From an uncultured Bacteriovorax sp. (GTDB taxonomy: Bacteria; Bdellovibrionota; Bacteriovoracia; Bacteriovoracales; Bacteriovoracaceae), in NCBI GenBank assembly GCA_946481315.1, contig CAMLMH010000004.1:1-64000 (forward strand): a stretch of 64,000 nucleotides of DNA. The letters run 5' to 3'. Of this stretch, positions 1 to 10,737 are shown piece after piece. Numbering within the stretch: position 1 is the first letter of the stretch; each line of letters starts with the position of its first letter. The notes beneath the pieces were generated by a model. It saw nothing but the letters and a program-made list of their open reading frames with translations. It had not been told where the DNA came from and ran no database searches. The position numbers were made by a program, and so were the translations under genes.

Positions 1-30
1 GTTTGAAGTAATATTCTTTTTTTTGAATCA

Positions 31-54
31 GCCCCACTCAAGTGGGGCAGTTTT
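31..54 (+). terminator. hairpin terminator of an off-window plus-strand gene
   Basis: An 8-bp perfect stem (GCCCCACT / AGTGGGGC, 31-38 and 41-48) with a 2-nt CA turn is followed on the plus strand by AGTTTT. On the minus strand the stem is followed by an A-run, not a T-run, so it fits an upstream plus-strand transcript better than the minus-strand gene ending at 53. The short T-tract makes it a modest candidate. Confidence 0.4.
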
Positions 55-1474
55 AGAAATTTTTGATGTCTTCTCTCGTGATGACTAAATAACGTGAGAG
101 AAGCTCAAAATGCTCTGAAAAATAATCATCAAAATCAACTAAAGTTTTTTCCTTCCAAATACTTCTGCTGGCAACACCCAGCCTGCGAACGACCAGATCA
201 GTGAATGTCTTGGGTAGTTCGTTTTGGCAGATGATTTCCAGTTCTCTTGCGCTTGGAAGTTTCCATTCAAATGGCAGGATTATTGAAGTCTGGCGCAGGC
301 GGGATTCGGTCTTGTCCGGATTGTAACCTTTACCAAAACGATGACAAATTCTCTGGGTGATTTTCTGGCCCATTACCCGAAATGTTGTATATTTTCCGCC
401 TGCGATGACAAATGTATTGGAGGCCGGCTGATAGATTTTGTGTTCCCGTGATGTTTTTCCCAAATCACCTGATTCATCCGAACGCACGAGAGGCCGGATG
501 CCGGCAAAACTTCCAAGGATATGTTTTCTGGATAAATTCAGTGTCGGGAAATAGAGATTTAAATTTTTAAGTAAGTAATCAATTTCATCTTCGTCGGGGT
601 GAACATTAAAGAAATCACCACTCACTTTAACCTCAGTTGTACCCACCAGGATTTTTTCACCATGAGGGACAACGAAGATGACCCTGTCACCCTTTTCATC
701 ACTCGGAGTCATGACAATTGGATGAGTGAGAGGAAGCTCGCGGGCACTAATCCAAATATGCGATCCTTTCGACGGGAGCAGAACATCTTTCCAGTTATAA
801 AATGAGAACTTCTTTAAAAAAGAATCAGTGAAGGGGCCCAGAGCGTAGACCAGCTGATCGCAGCTTATTTTTTCTTCTTTTCCTGTCAGCCTATTTTTTA
901 TAGTGAGGATATTTTTTTTGGAAATTCTGGCCACATCAGTTACGGCGGTGTGATTGCGGGCCTCAGCATGTTTTTCCATTAGGGCATCGTAAATCACTTC
1001 CAGGGTCATTTTTGCATCGTCCATGACGCCGTCATAATAAACACCTGCACCACTTAATCCTTCCGGACTGAGAATAGGTATATCCCGCAGGCATTCCTTT
1101 TTATTTTTCACCGAGAATGGCGAATTTTTAAACTGCGATAGAAAGTCGTACAAGAACAATCCTATGCGTATCATCCACAATGGACGTTTGGAATTTTTAT
1201 AAACCGGAAGGTAGAATGCCTCTTCATGGGCCAGGTGAGGCGTGATTTTTAACCAAAGATTTTTTTCATGAAGTGCTTCGAAAACAAGGGGAAAATCCAT
1301 ATTTTCCAGATAACGGATTCCACCATGAAGCATTTTTGAACTTCGTTCGCTGGTTTGTGATGAGAAATCTCCAGCATCCACCAAGAGAGCAGGAACTCCA
1401 TTCAGACTGAGGTCCCGGAAAATTCCCGCACCTACAATTCCACCACCAACGACTACTGCTTTGTAGTGCTTCAG
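53..1474 (-). CDS. glpD: FAD-dependent glycerol-3-phosphate dehydrogenase (GlpD type)
   Basis: Oxidises sn-glycerol 3-phosphate to dihydroxyacetone phosphate, passing electrons via FAD to the quinone pool at the inner membrane (family knowledge). The GlpD signature RSSKMLHGGIRYLE is present, with GVYYDGVMDD, the flavoprotein GIRPLV segment and VIAGGKYTTFR near the C-terminal third. The first ATG/GTG/TTG-type codon in frame is TTG at 1384, but starting there would delete the FAD-binding loop. The in-frame sequence upstream encodes AVVVGGGIVGAGIF, the dinucleotide-binding motif, and the frame is closed by TAG at 1508-1510. Between that stop and the motif there is no ATG, GTG or TTG, so I place the start at CTG (1472-1474). 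This CTG overlaps the TGA stop of the upstream gene as CTGA and follows a GGAGG. Length about 473 residues, slightly short of the usual 500 or more. Confidence 0.85.
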   Translation of the reverse strand: MKHYKAVVVGGGIVGAGIFRDLSLNGVPALLVDAGDFSSQTSERSSKMLHGGIRYLENMDFPLVFEALHEKNLWLKITPHLAHEEAFYLPVYKNSKRPLWMIRIGLFLYDFLSQFKNSPFSVKNKKECLRDIPILSPEGLSGAGVYYDGVMDDAKMTLEVIYDALMEKHAEARNHTAVTDVARISKKNILTIKNRLTGKEEKISCDQLVYALGPFTDSFLKKFSFYNWKDVLLPSKGSHIWISARELPLTHPIVMTPSDEKGDRVIFVVPHGEKILVGTTEVKVSGDFFNVHPDEDEIDYLLKNLNLYFPTLNLSRKHILGSFAGIRPLVRSDESGDLGKTSREHKIYQPASNTFVIAGGKYTTFRVMGQKITQRICHRFGKGYNPDKTESRLRQTSIILPFEWKLPSARELEIICQNELPKTFTDLVVRRLGVASRSIWKEKTLVDFDDYFSEHFELLSRYLVITREDIKNF

Positions 1475-2829
1475 GATTCCTCCTTCATCACCCGAACGAG
1501 CGTAGCACTACAGGTTATCTGATAGGCATTGATATTTTTCCCATGGCGATCGAAGTGTAGGGGACTCAGCTGATAAGTCAGGCCTATAAGGGCATTGGCC
1601 TTTTCCTTAAAAGCTTTTTGTTTTAACTCATCGGCCAGGTTTTCATAGAGAGCAGCGTAGTTTTGTTTAAATTTCTGATAAGCCGACTGTGAACTCATTT
1701 CACTCATTTCAGAAGATGGAGTCATGTCATAAACCTCTGACTGTGTCCTCTCAGATGCAGCGACAAAGGAGAGTTTTTCAAGCTCATCTTCCTCTACAAT
1801 TGTAAGTGCTGTCTGCACTCCTAGATGTTTGATTATCCGGTAACCTTCAAGCGCTGAAGCTGTAGTCACCAGCACATCATTAATTTGAATATCGTGATCT
1901 TTGAAATTTAAAGATTCAGTTCGATTTTGTTTCAGGCTTTCTTTCTTCACAAGTCCGCGTGGATTTATTTCGCCAGATCTAGAAGGATGAATCTCATCTG
2001 ATAACCCGACTTCCATGTCGAGATCAAAACGGCGGAATTTATGAGCAAGCACGATAGCGCAGTATTCACTTATCTGCGGAATAAGCAGTACACCGAGTTG
2101 AATGGCCTTGATAGTTTCAGCTTCGTTCGTTTTAGTGACGATGCCGAACTCCCGCAATAAAGTCAAAATATCTTCTGCATCATCTTTGTATTTTATATTG
2201 CGGACAATAATTGAGTAAGGAGGGTTCCCCCCACCGGTTGCTTTTCCATATGAAAAGTTCTGAGCAAAAGATTTGACGTCTAAAAACTGTTCTGGTGGAA
2301 GCTGAGGGCGATCTTCATCTGCTGGTTGCTCGATATTGTGTTGTGGCTTGAGATTTTCAAATTGTGATGTTTCTTCGAGGTCCTCTTCCACTGGAGGAGG
2401 TGTCTCCTCCATGTTCCAGGCGGGAGCTTCTTCTGCGACAAAAGATATTTCTGAATCTTCATTATAGGTATTTTCTTCTGCAGGTATATCATCGGCAACA
2501 GAATCGAAAATGGTTTCAGCAAAAGAGTCTTCGCTGGTTTCATCGACCAATCCATCATCAGCATCCAGAGGAAGATCGGGTGGTAACTGATCCTCCTCCG
2601 GTAGAGTTTCGGTTTCGCCGAACTCTGGTGTGGAGTCATTGAAATTATCATCCAGAGCATCGAGATTCACTCCAGTGGATGTTGGCTCCGGGCGATTGAA
2701 GACGCCAAACTGATTGTCCAGTTCAGGATCCTCCTGATGTAAAAATTCTGACAAGTCCTCAATGCGGGTCAGATCCTTGCGATCATCATCGTCATCGTTA
2801 TTGCCTTTTTTTCCGCCCGGGTGACTCAT
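1471..2829 (-). CDS. acidic protein with C-terminal YbjQ (UPF0145)-like domain
   Basis: 452 residues. Residues 1 to about 190 are low-complexity and very acidic (runs of D and E, many P, probably disordered). A compact segment follows at about 205-285 that I do not recognise. Residues about 318-450 resemble the YbjQ/UPF0145 family: DVLVTTASALEG, HLGVQTALTIVEED, a helical stretch with LADELKQKAFKEKANALIGLTYQ, and a final strand ITCSATLVRV. YbjQ proteins form pentameric rings of unknown biochemical role. The ATG overlaps the secA stop by one base (TAATG) and its TGA overlaps the proposed glpD CTG start, so translation of all three is probably coupled. Function unknown. Domain assignment is by motif recognition. 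Confidence 0.75.
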   Translation of the reverse strand: MSHPGGKKGNNDDDDDRKDLTRIEDLSEFLHQEDPELDNQFGVFNRPEPTSTGVNLDALDDNFNDSTPEFGETETLPEEDQLPPDLPLDADDGLVDETSEDSFAETIFDSVADDIPAEENTYNEDSEISFVAEEAPAWNMEETPPPVEEDLEETSQFENLKPQHNIEQPADEDRPQLPPEQFLDVKSFAQNFSYGKATGGGNPPYSIIVRNIKYKDDAEDILTLLREFGIVTKTNEAETIKAIQLGVLLIPQISEYCAIVLAHKFRRFDLDMEVGLSDEIHPSRSGEINPRGLVKKESLKQNRTESLNFKDHDIQINDVLVTTASALEGYRIIKHLGVQTALTIVEEDELEKLSFVAASERTQSEVYDMTPSSEMSEMSSQSAYQKFKQNYAALYENLADELKQKAFKEKANALIGLTYQLSPLHFDRHGKNINAYQITCSATLVRVMKEES

Positions 2830-5384
2830 TAGGCTTCTACTCCGTGACAGTGCTTATACTTTTTCCCTGAGCCACAAGGACAGGCGTCATTGCGTCCAAC
2901 TTTGGGATTAGAGCGACGGATAAGTTTTGCTTCTTCCTTCATTGTCTCCGCTTCCAGAGACTTGCGGTGAGCTTCCAGCTGAGCTTCCAGCTCTTCCTGG
3001 TGTCGACGTTGCAACTCTTCAATCTCTTCCTTAGTGTACAGTCGAACAGTGAAGAGGTTATTGACGATGGCCCGTTTAACTTCACCTTTCATTTTTTCAA
3101 AAAGGGCGAAAGATTCTTTTTTATATTCAGTCAGCGGATCTTTCTGAGCATAGGCGCGCAGGTTAATACCTTCTTTAACATGGTCCATTTGCAGTAAATG
3201 TTCTTTCCAGTGCTGGTCAAATGTAGACAATAAAATTTCACGGAAGGCGTATTTAACCTGTTCCTGCTCATATTTTGACAGCTTTTCTTTAAGCACTGCC
3301 TTGGCCGTTTCAGCAAAATATTTTTCAATTTCGCCGTCAGCTGTTTTCACGCATTCATCATAGCTGATTTCATGGTCCGTATTGAAGGTGGACTTGAAAC
3401 CTTTTTTCATTTCACTCCAGTCCCAGTTCATAATTTCAGTTTTCTTTTCCGGACGATAAACATCCAGAAGTTCAACTGCAACGTCTTCAATCATCTCAGC
3501 AACGAATCCTTCGTTATCCTGATCATTTAAAATATCCCGGCGAATTTTATAAATAGTTCGTCGTTGCTCGTTCATTACGTTATCGTATTCGAGCAAGTGT
3601 TTACGGATATCGAAGTTATGCGCTTCAACTTTTTTCTGTGCCTTGGCAATTGCATTGGAAATCATTTTATGTTCGATTGGTTCGTCTTCTTTCATTCCCA
3701 ATGTGTTCATCAAGCCTGAAATTTTGTCAGAACCAAAAATTCTCATAAGGTCATCTTCCAGCGAAAGGAAGAACTTTGAATTACCCGGATCACCCTGTCG
3801 TCCGGAACGCCCGCGCAACTGGTTATCAATACGGCGGGATTCATGTCTTTCAGTGCCCAGGATGTAAAGACCGCCCAGTCTTTTTGTTTCTTCTGTCAGC
3901 TTGATATCCGTTCCACGACCGGCCATGTTTGTAGCAATAGTCACAGCACCTTTTTGACCGGCGAGTTTAATAATTTCCGCTTCACGCTCATGTTGTTTCG
4001 CATTTAATACTTCATGAGGAACTCCTGCCTGGCGCAGATAATTGGAAATGAGCTCAGAAGTCTCAATGGCGATCGTACCAACCAGAACCGGCTGACCTTT
4101 TTGGTGAAGGGTTTTGATTAGTTCCGCCACTGCTTTATATTTAGCAGCTTTGTTCTTATAAATAATATCAGCTTCATCAATTCTCTGCATTGGCAGGTTT
4201 GTCGGAATAACGACAACATCCAGGTTGTAGATTTTCATGAATTCTTCTGCTTCAGTATCCGCAGTACCAGTCATACCCGCAAGCTTACTGTAAAGCTTGA
4301 AGTAATTCTGGAAAGTAATTGAAGCAAGCGTCTGATTTTCAGATTTAATTTTTACGCCTTCTTTTGCTTCAACAGACTGGTGCAGACCATCTGACCAGCG
4401 CGAGCCTTCTTTTAAACGTCCGGTGAATTCATCAACGATGATGATTTGACCATCGCGGTTTACATAGTCTACATCAAGTTTAAAAAGACTATGGGCCTTT
4501 AATGCCTGATTTAAATGGTGAAGCAGGTTAGAGTGCTCAACGTTGTATAAGTTTTCAATCTTCAGAATTTCCTGAACTTTGATCACCCCATCTTCAGTAA
4601 ACATGGCCGATCGTGCTTTTTCGTCTACTGTGTAATGGACATCTTTTTTCAGTTGCGGAATGATATCGTTGGCCACGTAGTAGAGTGAAGGGTCACCTTC
4701 ACTTGGTCCCGAAATGAGCAGCGGAGTTCGCGCTTCATCGATCAAAATCGAGTCAACCTCGTCCACGATACAAAAGTGGTGATCGCGCTGAACATATTCT
4801 TCCAGTGAAAATTTCATGTTGTCGCGGAGATAATCAAAAGCAAATTCGTTATTTGTTCCGTAGGTAATGTCGCAAGCGTAAGCAGTTTGTCTTTCATCAT
4901 CCGACATTTGAGAGAGGATGCAGCCTACTGAAAGTCCGAGCCAGTTATAGAGCACTCCCATCTCAGTAGCATCGCGTTTAGCAAGATAATCGTTAACTGT
5001 AACAACGTGAGCTCCTTTACCTTCAAGAGCAACTAGATATAGAGGTAATGTTGCTGTAAGCGTTTTACCTTCACCGGTTTTCATTTCGGCGATGGCTCCG
5101 CTATAAAGTGCCGCTCCCCCCATTATTTGTACATCAAAATGTCGCATGCCCAGAACGCGTTTTGATGCTTCTCGAATAGTCGCAAAGGCTTCAGGTAATA
5201 GATCATTGAGTGATTTTCCGCTTTTAATTTGTTCGCGAAGTTTAGGTGTCTGGGCCTTTAATTCTTCATCGGATTTTTTTGCCATCTCGGCTTCAAGAGC
5301 ATTAACCGCCAAAACTATTGGTCTCAACTTTTTTAAATCGCGATCGTATTTCGTTCCAAAAATCATTTGTAGTGGATTAAACAT
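2829..5384 (-). CDS. secA: preprotein translocase ATPase SecA
   Basis: Motor ATPase of the Sec pathway; it pushes unfolded preproteins through SecYEG at the inner membrane. 851 residues, normal for the family. Walker A GEGKT lies at about 104-108 in [11 protein letters not shown], the Walker B-type [16 protein letters not shown] follows, then [31 protein letters not shown] and [12 protein letters not shown] of the second nucleotide-binding domain. The C-terminus carries the zinc/SecB-binding motif [17 protein letters not shown]. The ATG is preceded by AGGAG at 8 nt. Upstream is an M23 endopeptidase gene in the same direction (42 nt). Downstream the YbjQ-like gene overlaps it by one base. Confidence 0.98.
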   Translation of the reverse strand: MFNPLQMIFGTKYDRDLKKLRPIVLAVNALEAEMAKKSDEELKAQTPKLREQIKSGKSLNDLLPEAFATIREASKRVLGMRHFDVQIMGGAALYSGAIAEMKTGEGKTLTATLPLYLVALEGKGAHVVTVNDYLAKRDATEMGVLYNWLGLSVGCILSQMSDDERQTAYACDITYGTNNEFAFDYLRDNMKFSLEEYVQRDHHFCIVDEVDSILIDEARTPLLISGPSEGDPSLYYVANDIIPQLKKDVHYTVDEKARSAMFTEDGVIKVQEILKIENLYNVEHSNLLHHLNQALKAHSLFKLDVDYVNRDGQIIIVDEFTGRLKEGSRWSDGLHQSVEAKEGVKIKSENQTLASITFQNYFKLYSKLAGMTGTADTEAEEFMKIYNLDVVVIPTNLPMQRIDEADIIYKNKAAKYKAVAELIKTLHQKGQPVLVGTIAIETSELISNYLRQAGVPHEVLNAKQHEREAEIIKLAGQKGAVTIATNMAGRGTDIKLTEETKRLGGLYILGTERHESRRIDNQLRGRSGRQGDPGNSKFFLSLEDDLMRIFGSDKISGLMNTLGMKEDEPIEHKMISNAIAKAQKKVEAHNFDIRKHLLEYDNVMNEQRRTIYKIRRDILNDQDNEGFVAEMIEDVAVELLDVYRPEKKTEIMNWDWSEMKKGFKSTFNTDHEISYDECVKTADGEIEKYFAETAKAVLKEKLSKYEQEQVKYAFREILLSTFDQHWKEHLLQMDHVKEGINLRAYAQKDPLTEYKKESFALFEKMKGEVKRAIVNNLFTVRLYTKEEIEELQRRHQEELEAQLEAHRKSLEAETMKEEAKLIRRSNPKVGRNDACPCGSGKKYKHCHGVEA

Positions 5385-5426
5385 TTCAAAGTCTCCTGAG
5401 TATCTTAAAAATAGTAAAATTTAAAT

Positions 5427-6545
5427 TTAATTAAGGGCGTAGTAGAGGGGGTCAACGGGTGTGCCGTTGACACGAACCTCGTAGTGGACATGAGGTCCTG
5501 TTGAATAACCGGTGTTTCCAACTGTTGCAATTCTGTCACCGCGAACAACCTGCTGTCCTTTCTTTACCGATAAAGTAGCGGCGTGACCATAAATGGTTTC
5601 TACCCCATAACCATGGTCAATCTGAACGAAATTCCCGAATCCGGGTTTAGCTCCCGAAAAGGTCACGATTCCGTCGGCCGGAGCAATAATTGGTGTTCCC
5701 ACCGGAGCTCCGATATCAATACCTTCGTGCATTTTAATTCTTCCCGCATAAGGAGACATCCTTGGACCATAAGGAGATGTAAAATGTCCGGTTGCGGGCA
5801 TGAGTGTTGGTGTCGACTTAAGAAAAGATTCTTTGTCCAGTAAATGCTGATCAAGCTGATGGACGCGAACTTCAATTTCTTTCAGATAATTAGTGACAAC
5901 TTCATACTTATAATCAAATTCAGAAAAGAGCTGGGCCATTCCTAAACTCTGTCTGGTCAGCATGGTCCATTCTTTTGAGTAGGCTGCATCAGAGCTATCT
6001 ACCACATAAGCATTGGCAATTTTTTCTTCATAATGTTTTTTGAGTTCTCTGTACTTTTTGTCTTCTTCAAACAATTCCAGCTTCTGGGCAGTTCTTGTGG
6101 GTTCTGTTTTGAAGATGCGAATCATTGAGTTGGCGGAAAATTCACGGTCAGGTTCAATAATTGTGGTCTGTGTTTGTTGTGCCGGAGCTGCAGAGCCAGC
6201 ATCAACTGTCACCGGTCTGATGGCCTCTAGTCCTGTAATGGAGCGCAGTTTTCTTTCGAAGACATTTATCCGTTCCAGATCTTCAGTGATAGTGTTGAGT
6301 TTCATCTGAAACAACTGAACCTGTTCTTTAAGCTGACGATTTTCTACCAGCAGATGTTTATTTTCATAAACCTGAGAAAGAACGTTCCAGTAATCGTAAG
6401 TCAAAATTCCCAGCAACACGACAAAAGTGATGAATAGAAAAACCAAACTTTTGAATAAAAGCCGGGGTATTTTTATAGACCTTACATCTTTGTTTTTTTC
6501 CGGAATAATCATTAAGGTGTAATAGCGATCCAAATGAAGCTCCAT
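5427..6545 (-). CDS. membrane-anchored M23 (LytM) murein endopeptidase
   Basis: 372 residues. A short cytoplasmic N-terminus precedes one transmembrane helix (about 32-50), a coiled-coil region (55-105), a Pro/Thr/Ala linker, a second helical stretch (about 155-240) and a C-terminal M23 domain (250-372). Zinc ligands are intact: H273 and D277 in MHEGIDIGAP, H352 and H354 in GPHVHYEV, plus the catalytic H321 in IYGHA. It should therefore cleave peptidoglycan cross-bridges in the periplasm, unlike degenerate EnvC/NlpD-type activators. No clear Shine-Dalgarno sequence is seen in front of the ATG. It lies between the PP2C phosphatase gene and secA, probably in one transcript. In a predator such enzymes may serve self-remodelling or prey-wall work; the sequence does not say which. 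Confidence 0.9.
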   Translation of the reverse strand: MELHLDRYYTLMIIPEKNKDVRSIKIPRLLFKSLVFLFITFVVLLGILTYDYWNVLSQVYENKHLLVENRQLKEQVQLFQMKLNTITEDLERINVFERKLRSITGLEAIRPVTVDAGSAAPAQQTQTTIIEPDREFSANSMIRIFKTEPTRTAQKLELFEEDKKYRELKKHYEEKIANAYVVDSSDAAYSKEWTMLTRQSLGMAQLFSEFDYKYEVVTNYLKEIEVRVHQLDQHLLDKESFLKSTPTLMPATGHFTSPYGPRMSPYAGRIKMHEGIDIGAPVGTPIIAPADGIVTFSGAKPGFGNFVQIDHGYGVETIYGHAATLSVKKGQQVVRGDRIATVGNTGYSTGPHVHYEVRVNGTPVDPLYYALN

Positions 6546-6614
6546 TTAATTGGAAAAAGACGATAATTATTGAACCCCTAAATTGTAAAATTCATTCGGG
6601 ATGATGGCAATAAA

Positions 6615-7358
6615 TTATTGAGCAATGACAAGAATTGCCGTGATATTGTCCTGACCGCCATTTTCATTGGCCTGATCAATGAGAGCCTTAATAAGATTGT
6701 CGGCCGCTTCCTGTGTGGCCCGGCCAGGGTCAGGCAGGAAGCGATTAATGAGAAAGAGCATGTCTTCATCACTGACTTTTCCATGAAGGCCATCTGAACA
6801 GCATAGAAAAATATCGTTGCGAATTACTTTATAGACAAAAACGTCCACATCGACGTCATCCTCAAACCCGACTGTTCTTACCAGAACATTTTTTTGGGGG
6901 TCAAGGGCCGCCTGTTCGCGGGTATAAACGCCGTAATTAAGTTTTTCCTGAACCAGAGAATGGTCGCGGGTGAGCTGATAGATTCTTTTATTGTTGATCA
7001 GATAAGCACGGGAATCTCCCACGTTGCCGATATAAATATTCTGACCGCGAAAGAAAAAGCTCACAATAGTTGTTCCCATACCCACTAGTTCGGGATGAGT
7101 TTCACCATAATGCTTAATGGCCCGGTTTGATTCTTTTATGGATCCGGCCAGGAGCAGCGTGGGCTCCATTCCACTATTATCCTGAACATATTGTGGCAAA
7201 ACTTTCACTGCCATCTGCGAAGCGATATCTCCGCCATTATGGCCACCCATACCGTCAGCTACAACAAAAAGTTTTTTATCTAGGCCCACAAAAAATGCGT
7301 CCTGATTCGTTTTTCTTTTGCGTCCAATGTCAGTCTGACCAGCAGCTATGAGACCCAT
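6615..7358 (-). CDS. prpC: PP2C-type Ser/Thr protein phosphatase
   Basis: Metal-dependent phosphatase removing phosphate from Ser/Thr of bacterial proteins (PrpC/Stp family, 247 residues). Family motifs in order: GQTDIGRKRKTNQDAF, VVADGMGGHNGGDIAS, GNVGDSRAYLI, LTRDHSLVQE, LCCSDGLHG and ENGGQDNITAILV, including all metal-ligand aspartates. An upstream TTG (7367) is possible, but ATG at 7358 gives the usual short N-terminus. It is divergent from the PrkA kinase operon across about 170 bp, so it is a natural candidate to oppose PrkA. That pairing is inference; its partner kinase is not shown by sequence. A TTGACA-N17-GACAAT promoter lies upstream. Confidence 0.93.
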   Translation of the reverse strand: MGLIAAGQTDIGRKRKTNQDAFFVGLDKKLFVVADGMGGHNGGDIASQMAVKVLPQYVQDNSGMEPTLLLAGSIKESNRAIKHYGETHPELVGMGTTIVSFFFRGQNIYIGNVGDSRAYLINNKRIYQLTRDHSLVQEKLNYGVYTREQAALDPQKNVLVRTVGFEDDVDVDVFVYKVIRNDIFLCCSDGLHGKVSDEDMLFLINRFLPDPGRATQEAADNLIKALIDQANENGGQDNITAILVIAQ

Positions 7359-7394
7359 ATTTTTCAACGTCCAAAATTTTATTATCTGTCATTA

Positions 7395-7423
7395 ATTGTC
7401 GGAGGCACTCGGATTTTTGTCAA
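7395..7423 (-). promoter_or_regulatory. sigma-70 type promoter of the PP2C phosphatase gene
   Basis: On the minus strand TTGACA (7418-7423, perfect -35) is followed by a 17-nt spacer and GACAAT (7395-7400, 4 of 6 to TATAAT). Transcription would begin near 7388, about 30 nt before the ATG at 7358. Confidence 0.55.
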
Positions 7424-7439
7424 ATTTAAAAAAATAGAA

Positions 7440-7452
7440 GAGCACGATGCTC
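7440..7452. repeat. short inverted repeat in the prpC/prkA divergent region
   Basis: GAGCA-CGA-TGCTC is a perfect 5-bp inverted repeat in the 172-bp divergent region between the phosphatase and the prkA operon. It could be an operator or chance. I could not place a convincing plus-strand promoter for prkA beside it. Confidence 0.25.
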
Positions 7453-7530
7453 GGTCTTATAAACTTAGGAAATTTTTTCAAACTATGCCATAATTGATAG
7501 TGGAATGACTAAGAATAATCAGGGGGATCA

Positions 7531-9585
7531 ATGACGAAAATAGATATCAATAGATTCATGGATGAGAATTATAAAATTTCTGATTTTTCTCATCTGCACT
7601 GGAGCGGTACTTTTCAGGAGTATCTCGACTTAGTGGCGGAAAATCCACGTGTCACCAGAAATGCTTTCCAGCGCGTGCATGACATGATTATCTCTTATGG
7701 TTCGACGACTTACACTGAATATAAAAAGGAAGTTGTTCGTTATCATTTCTTCGATGATCCGATCCAAAATGGAAAAGATGCTGTTTTTGGAATTGATGTT
7801 CACCTGATGAAACTGGTGAACTTCTTCAAATCTGCCGCAGCCGGATACGGAACTGAAAAACGTGTTCTGCTTCTGCATGGACCAGTTGGTTCAGCAAAGT
7901 CCTCTATCTCACGCATGATTAAAAAAGGCCTTGAGCATTATTCAAGAACGGACGCAGGGGCCCTGTATACTTTTGAGTGGTTTGACGAAACGGAGTCGGA
8001 CATTTTAGGTGGACAAAAAATCTTTCCAAGTCCAATGCATGAAGAACCACTAAAACTTTTACCGGTAGAAGTTCGCAAACAATTTTTAGAAGAAGTGAAT
8101 AAAGGAAAAAAAGAAGGAAAAATTAATATCAAAGGTGAGGTGTGTCCTGCTGACCGCTACATCCTTGGGGCTTACTTAAAAAAATATAATGGTGACTGGA
8201 AAAAAGTTTTAAGTCACGTTCGCGTGAAGCGTTTATTACTGTCTGAAAAAGATCGTATCGGGATTGGTACATTCCAGCCAAAAGATGAGAAGAACCAGGA
8301 TTCAACAGAATTAACAGGTGATATTAACTACAGAAAAATTGCTCAATACGGGTCTGATTCTGATCCGCGTGCCTTTAATTTTGATGGTGAATTCAACATC
8401 GCCAACCGTGGTATTGTCGAATTTATCGAGATGTTAAAGCTCGATGTTGCGTTTTTATACGACCTTCTGGGTGCTTCACAAGAGCAGTCAATTAAACCGA
8501 AAAAATTCGCTCAGACAGATATCGATGAAGTTATTTTAGGCCACACCAACGAGCCGGAATTCAGAAAATTGCAGTCCAATGAGTTCATGGAAGCTCTTCG
8601 CGACCGTACAGTAAAAATCGATGTTCCGTACATCACCCGTCTGGATCAGGAGGTTAAAATTTATCAAAAAGATTTTAACGCTGAGAAGATTCCTCACGTT
8701 CATATTGCCCCACACACGATCGAGATGGCCGCGACATGGTCAATCCTGACCCGTTTAGAGGAACCGAAAAAATCAGATCTGACAAAACTGCAAAAACTTA
8801 AACTGTATAACGGAAAAACTCTTCCGGGATACAACGAAGACAACGTTAAAGAATTGCGTAAAGAAGCTATCCGCGAAGGTCTCGAAGGGATTTCTCCTCG
8901 ATACATTCAGGATAAACTTTCAAACTCACTGGTTAAAAATGGTCATGTTGGCTGTTTAAATCCATTCATGGTTTTCAATGAACTCGAAAGTGGTCTTAAA
9001 CACCATGGTTTGATTAATTCGGCCGAGCAGCTGGAGCACTACCGTGAAATGCTCGCTATCGCCCGTCAGGAATATGAAGACATCGTGAAAAATGATGTCC
9101 AGAAAGCGATTTCAGTGGATGAATCGGCCATTCAGACTCTTTGTGCAAACTACATTGACAACGTTAAGGCCTACACTCAAAAAGAAAAAATCAGAAACAA
9201 ATATTCCAATAAACTCGAAGATGCTGATGAGCGTTTCATGAGAAGTATCGAAGAAAAAATTGATATTCCGGAATCACGTAAAGATGATTTCCGTCGTGAA
9301 ATCATGAATTATATCGGTGCTCTTGCTATTGAAGGAAAAGTTTTTGATTACAAAATGAATGAGCGTCTGCACAGAGCTCTTGAACTAAAGCTCTTTGAAG
9401 ATCAGAAAGATTCCATTAAATTGACAACGATCATCTCGAAAGTTGTTGATAAAGAAACCCAGGAGAAAATCGACGTTGTTAAATCTCGTCTGATTAAGAA
9501 CCATGGATATTGTGAAATTTGTGCTACTGATGCACTTAATTTCGTGGCATCGATTTTTGCAAAAGGTGACTCAGCAAAATCGTAA
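7531..9585 (+). CDS. prkA: PrkA-type serine protein kinase (AAA+ fold)
   Basis: 684 residues. N-terminal PrkA AAA domain with Walker A GPVGSAKS at 117-124, after the family opening ([22 protein letters not shown]) and the conserved region with [13 protein letters not shown]. The C-terminal part is the PrkA kinase-like domain. In enterobacteria the homologue YeaG acts with YeaH in nitrogen-starvation and stationary-phase responses; in Bacillus PrkA has also been reported to have protease activity. ATG preceded by CAGGGGG. It heads the prkA-yeaH-spoVR cluster, a gene order conserved across proteobacteria. The sequence does not reveal its substrate. Confidence 0.95.
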   Translation: MTKIDINRFMDENYKISDFSHLHWSGTFQEYLDLVAENPRVTRNAFQRVHDMIISYGSTTYTEYKKEVVRYHFFDDPIQNGKDAVFGIDVHLMKLVNFFKSAAAGYGTEKRVLLLHGPVGSAKSSISRMIKKGLEHYSRTDAGALYTFEWFDETESDILGGQKIFPSPMHEEPLKLLPVEVRKQFLEEVNKGKKEGKINIKGEVCPADRYILGAYLKKYNGDWKKVLSHVRVKRLLLSEKDRIGIGTFQPKDEKNQDSTELTGDINYRKIAQYGSDSDPRAFNFDGEFNIANRGIVEFIEMLKLDVAFLYDLLGASQEQSIKPKKFAQTDIDEVILGHTNEPEFRKLQSNEFMEALRDRTVKIDVPYITRLDQEVKIYQKDFNAEKIPHVHIAPHTIEMAATWSILTRLEEPKKSDLTKLQKLKLYNGKTLPGYNEDNVKELRKEAIREGLEGISPRYIQDKLSNSLVKNGHVGCLNPFMVFNELESGLKHHGLINSAEQLEHYREMLAIARQEYEDIVKNDVQKAISVDESAIQTLCANYIDNVKAYTQKEKIRNKYSNKLEDADERFMRSIEEKIDIPESRKDDFRREIMNYIGALAIEGKVFDYKMNERLHRALELKLFEDQKDSIKLTTIISKVVDKETQEKIDVVKSRLIKNHGYCEICATDALNFVASIFAKGDSAKS

Positions 9586-9609
9586 GCAACTTAAAAAAAG
9601 GTTTTGATA

Positions 9610-10725
9610 ATGGATCATCCAATTAAAAGAGACCATGCACGTTTCCGGAAGATTGTTAAAGGAAGAATCCGCGATAATCTCCGGAAATATGTATCTAAAG
9701 GCGAAATGCCTGCTCCTAAAGGTGACGGAACTTTTAAAATTCCGATGCCTTCCATTGATACTCCCCGCTTTAAGTTTGGTGATAAAAACCAGGGCGGAAT
9801 GGGCCAGGGAAATGGTGAAGCTGGGGATCCGGTTGATGGACAGGAAGGGGATCAACCGGGGCAAGGCCAGGAAGTTGGTAATCAGGCCGGTAACAAAGAA
9901 TTAGAAGTCGATCTTTCTCTGGAAGAGCTAGCTTCAATTCTTGGTGAAGAACTTGAGCTTCCGCGTATTGAACCCAAAGGAAAGAAGGCCATGCCTTCAG
10001 TGACGAATAAATATACGTCAATCGGGATGACCGGACCAAATTCGCTGAAACATTTTAAACGTACTTACCGTGAAGCGATGAAGCGCCAGATTGCTTCAGG
10101 CTCCTATGACTTTGAAGATCCACGGGTCATTCCGGTAAAACGCGATTTCCGCTACCGTGCCAGTGACGCTAAAGTTGAATTTGAAAATTCAGCCGTCGTC
10201 ATTTACATGATGGACGTTTCCGGATCGATGGGTGATGAACAAAAAGAAATTGTGCGCACGGAAAGTTTCTGGATCAATCTGTGGCTGAAAAGTCAGTATA
10301 AAGATATTGAAGTCCGCTACATCATTCACGATGCCACAGCAAAAGAAGTGGATGAAGAAACATTTTTCAAGACGCGCGAATCAGGCGGAACACTGATTTC
10401 ATCTGCACTGAAATTGTGTAAAGAAATCATTGAAGCCGATTACGATCCGAGTGAATGGAACATCTATCCCTTTCATTTTTCTGATGGTGATAACTGGTCG
10501 GCGGACGACACAAAGCTTTGTCTGGAAATCCTGGATAATGATCTTCTTCCGGCCTCCAATGTTTTTTGCTACGGACAAGTTGAAAGCCGTTATGGCTCTG
10601 GGCAATTTTATAAAGATCTGGCCGGGCGATACGGAGAGGATGATGAAAAAGTTATTCTTTCAAAAATTAAAAATAAAGATGCCATTCTCGATTCCATCAA
10701 AGATTTCTTGGGCAAAGGTAAATAG
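9610..10725 (+). CDS. yeaH: YeaH/YhbH family protein (DUF444, VWA fold)
   Basis: 371 residues counted from ATG 9610. A TTG six bases upstream is in frame but less likely, and AAAAAAAGG precedes the ATG. The N-terminus has the family's [20 protein letters not shown]; a Gly/Gln/Asp-rich linker spans about 58-98. The C-terminal half is a von Willebrand A-like domain with MIDAS motif [10 protein letters not shown] (first Asp about residue 202) and a later [11 protein letters not shown]. Partner of PrkA in the stress module; biochemical role not established. Located 24 nt after prkA and 12 nt before spoVR. Confidence 0.95.
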   Translation: MDHPIKRDHARFRKIVKGRIRDNLRKYVSKGEMPAPKGDGTFKIPMPSIDTPRFKFGDKNQGGMGQGNGEAGDPVDGQEGDQPGQGQEVGNQAGNKELEVDLSLEELASILGEELELPRIEPKGKKAMPSVTNKYTSIGMTGPNSLKHFKRTYREAMKRQIASGSYDFEDPRVIPVKRDFRYRASDAKVEFENSAVVIYMMDVSGSMGDEQKEIVRTESFWINLWLKSQYKDIEVRYIIHDATAKEVDEETFFKTRESGGTLISSALKLCKEIIEADYDPSEWNIYPFHFSDGDNWSADDTKLCLEILDNDLLPASNVFCYGQVESRYGSGQFYKDLAGRYGEDDEKVILSKIKNKDAILDSIKDFLGKGK

Positions 10726-10737
10726 AGGATTGTAAGG

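Noticed and set aside
599..805. Plus-strand frame inside the GlpD-type gene
   Set aside because: No ribosome site and atypical composition; a shadow of the minus-strand gene.
2280..2660. Minus-strand 126-residue frame within the YbjQ-like gene
   Set aside because: It is an overlapping frame of the acidic repeat region, rich in Ser/Leu/Pro, with no start signal.
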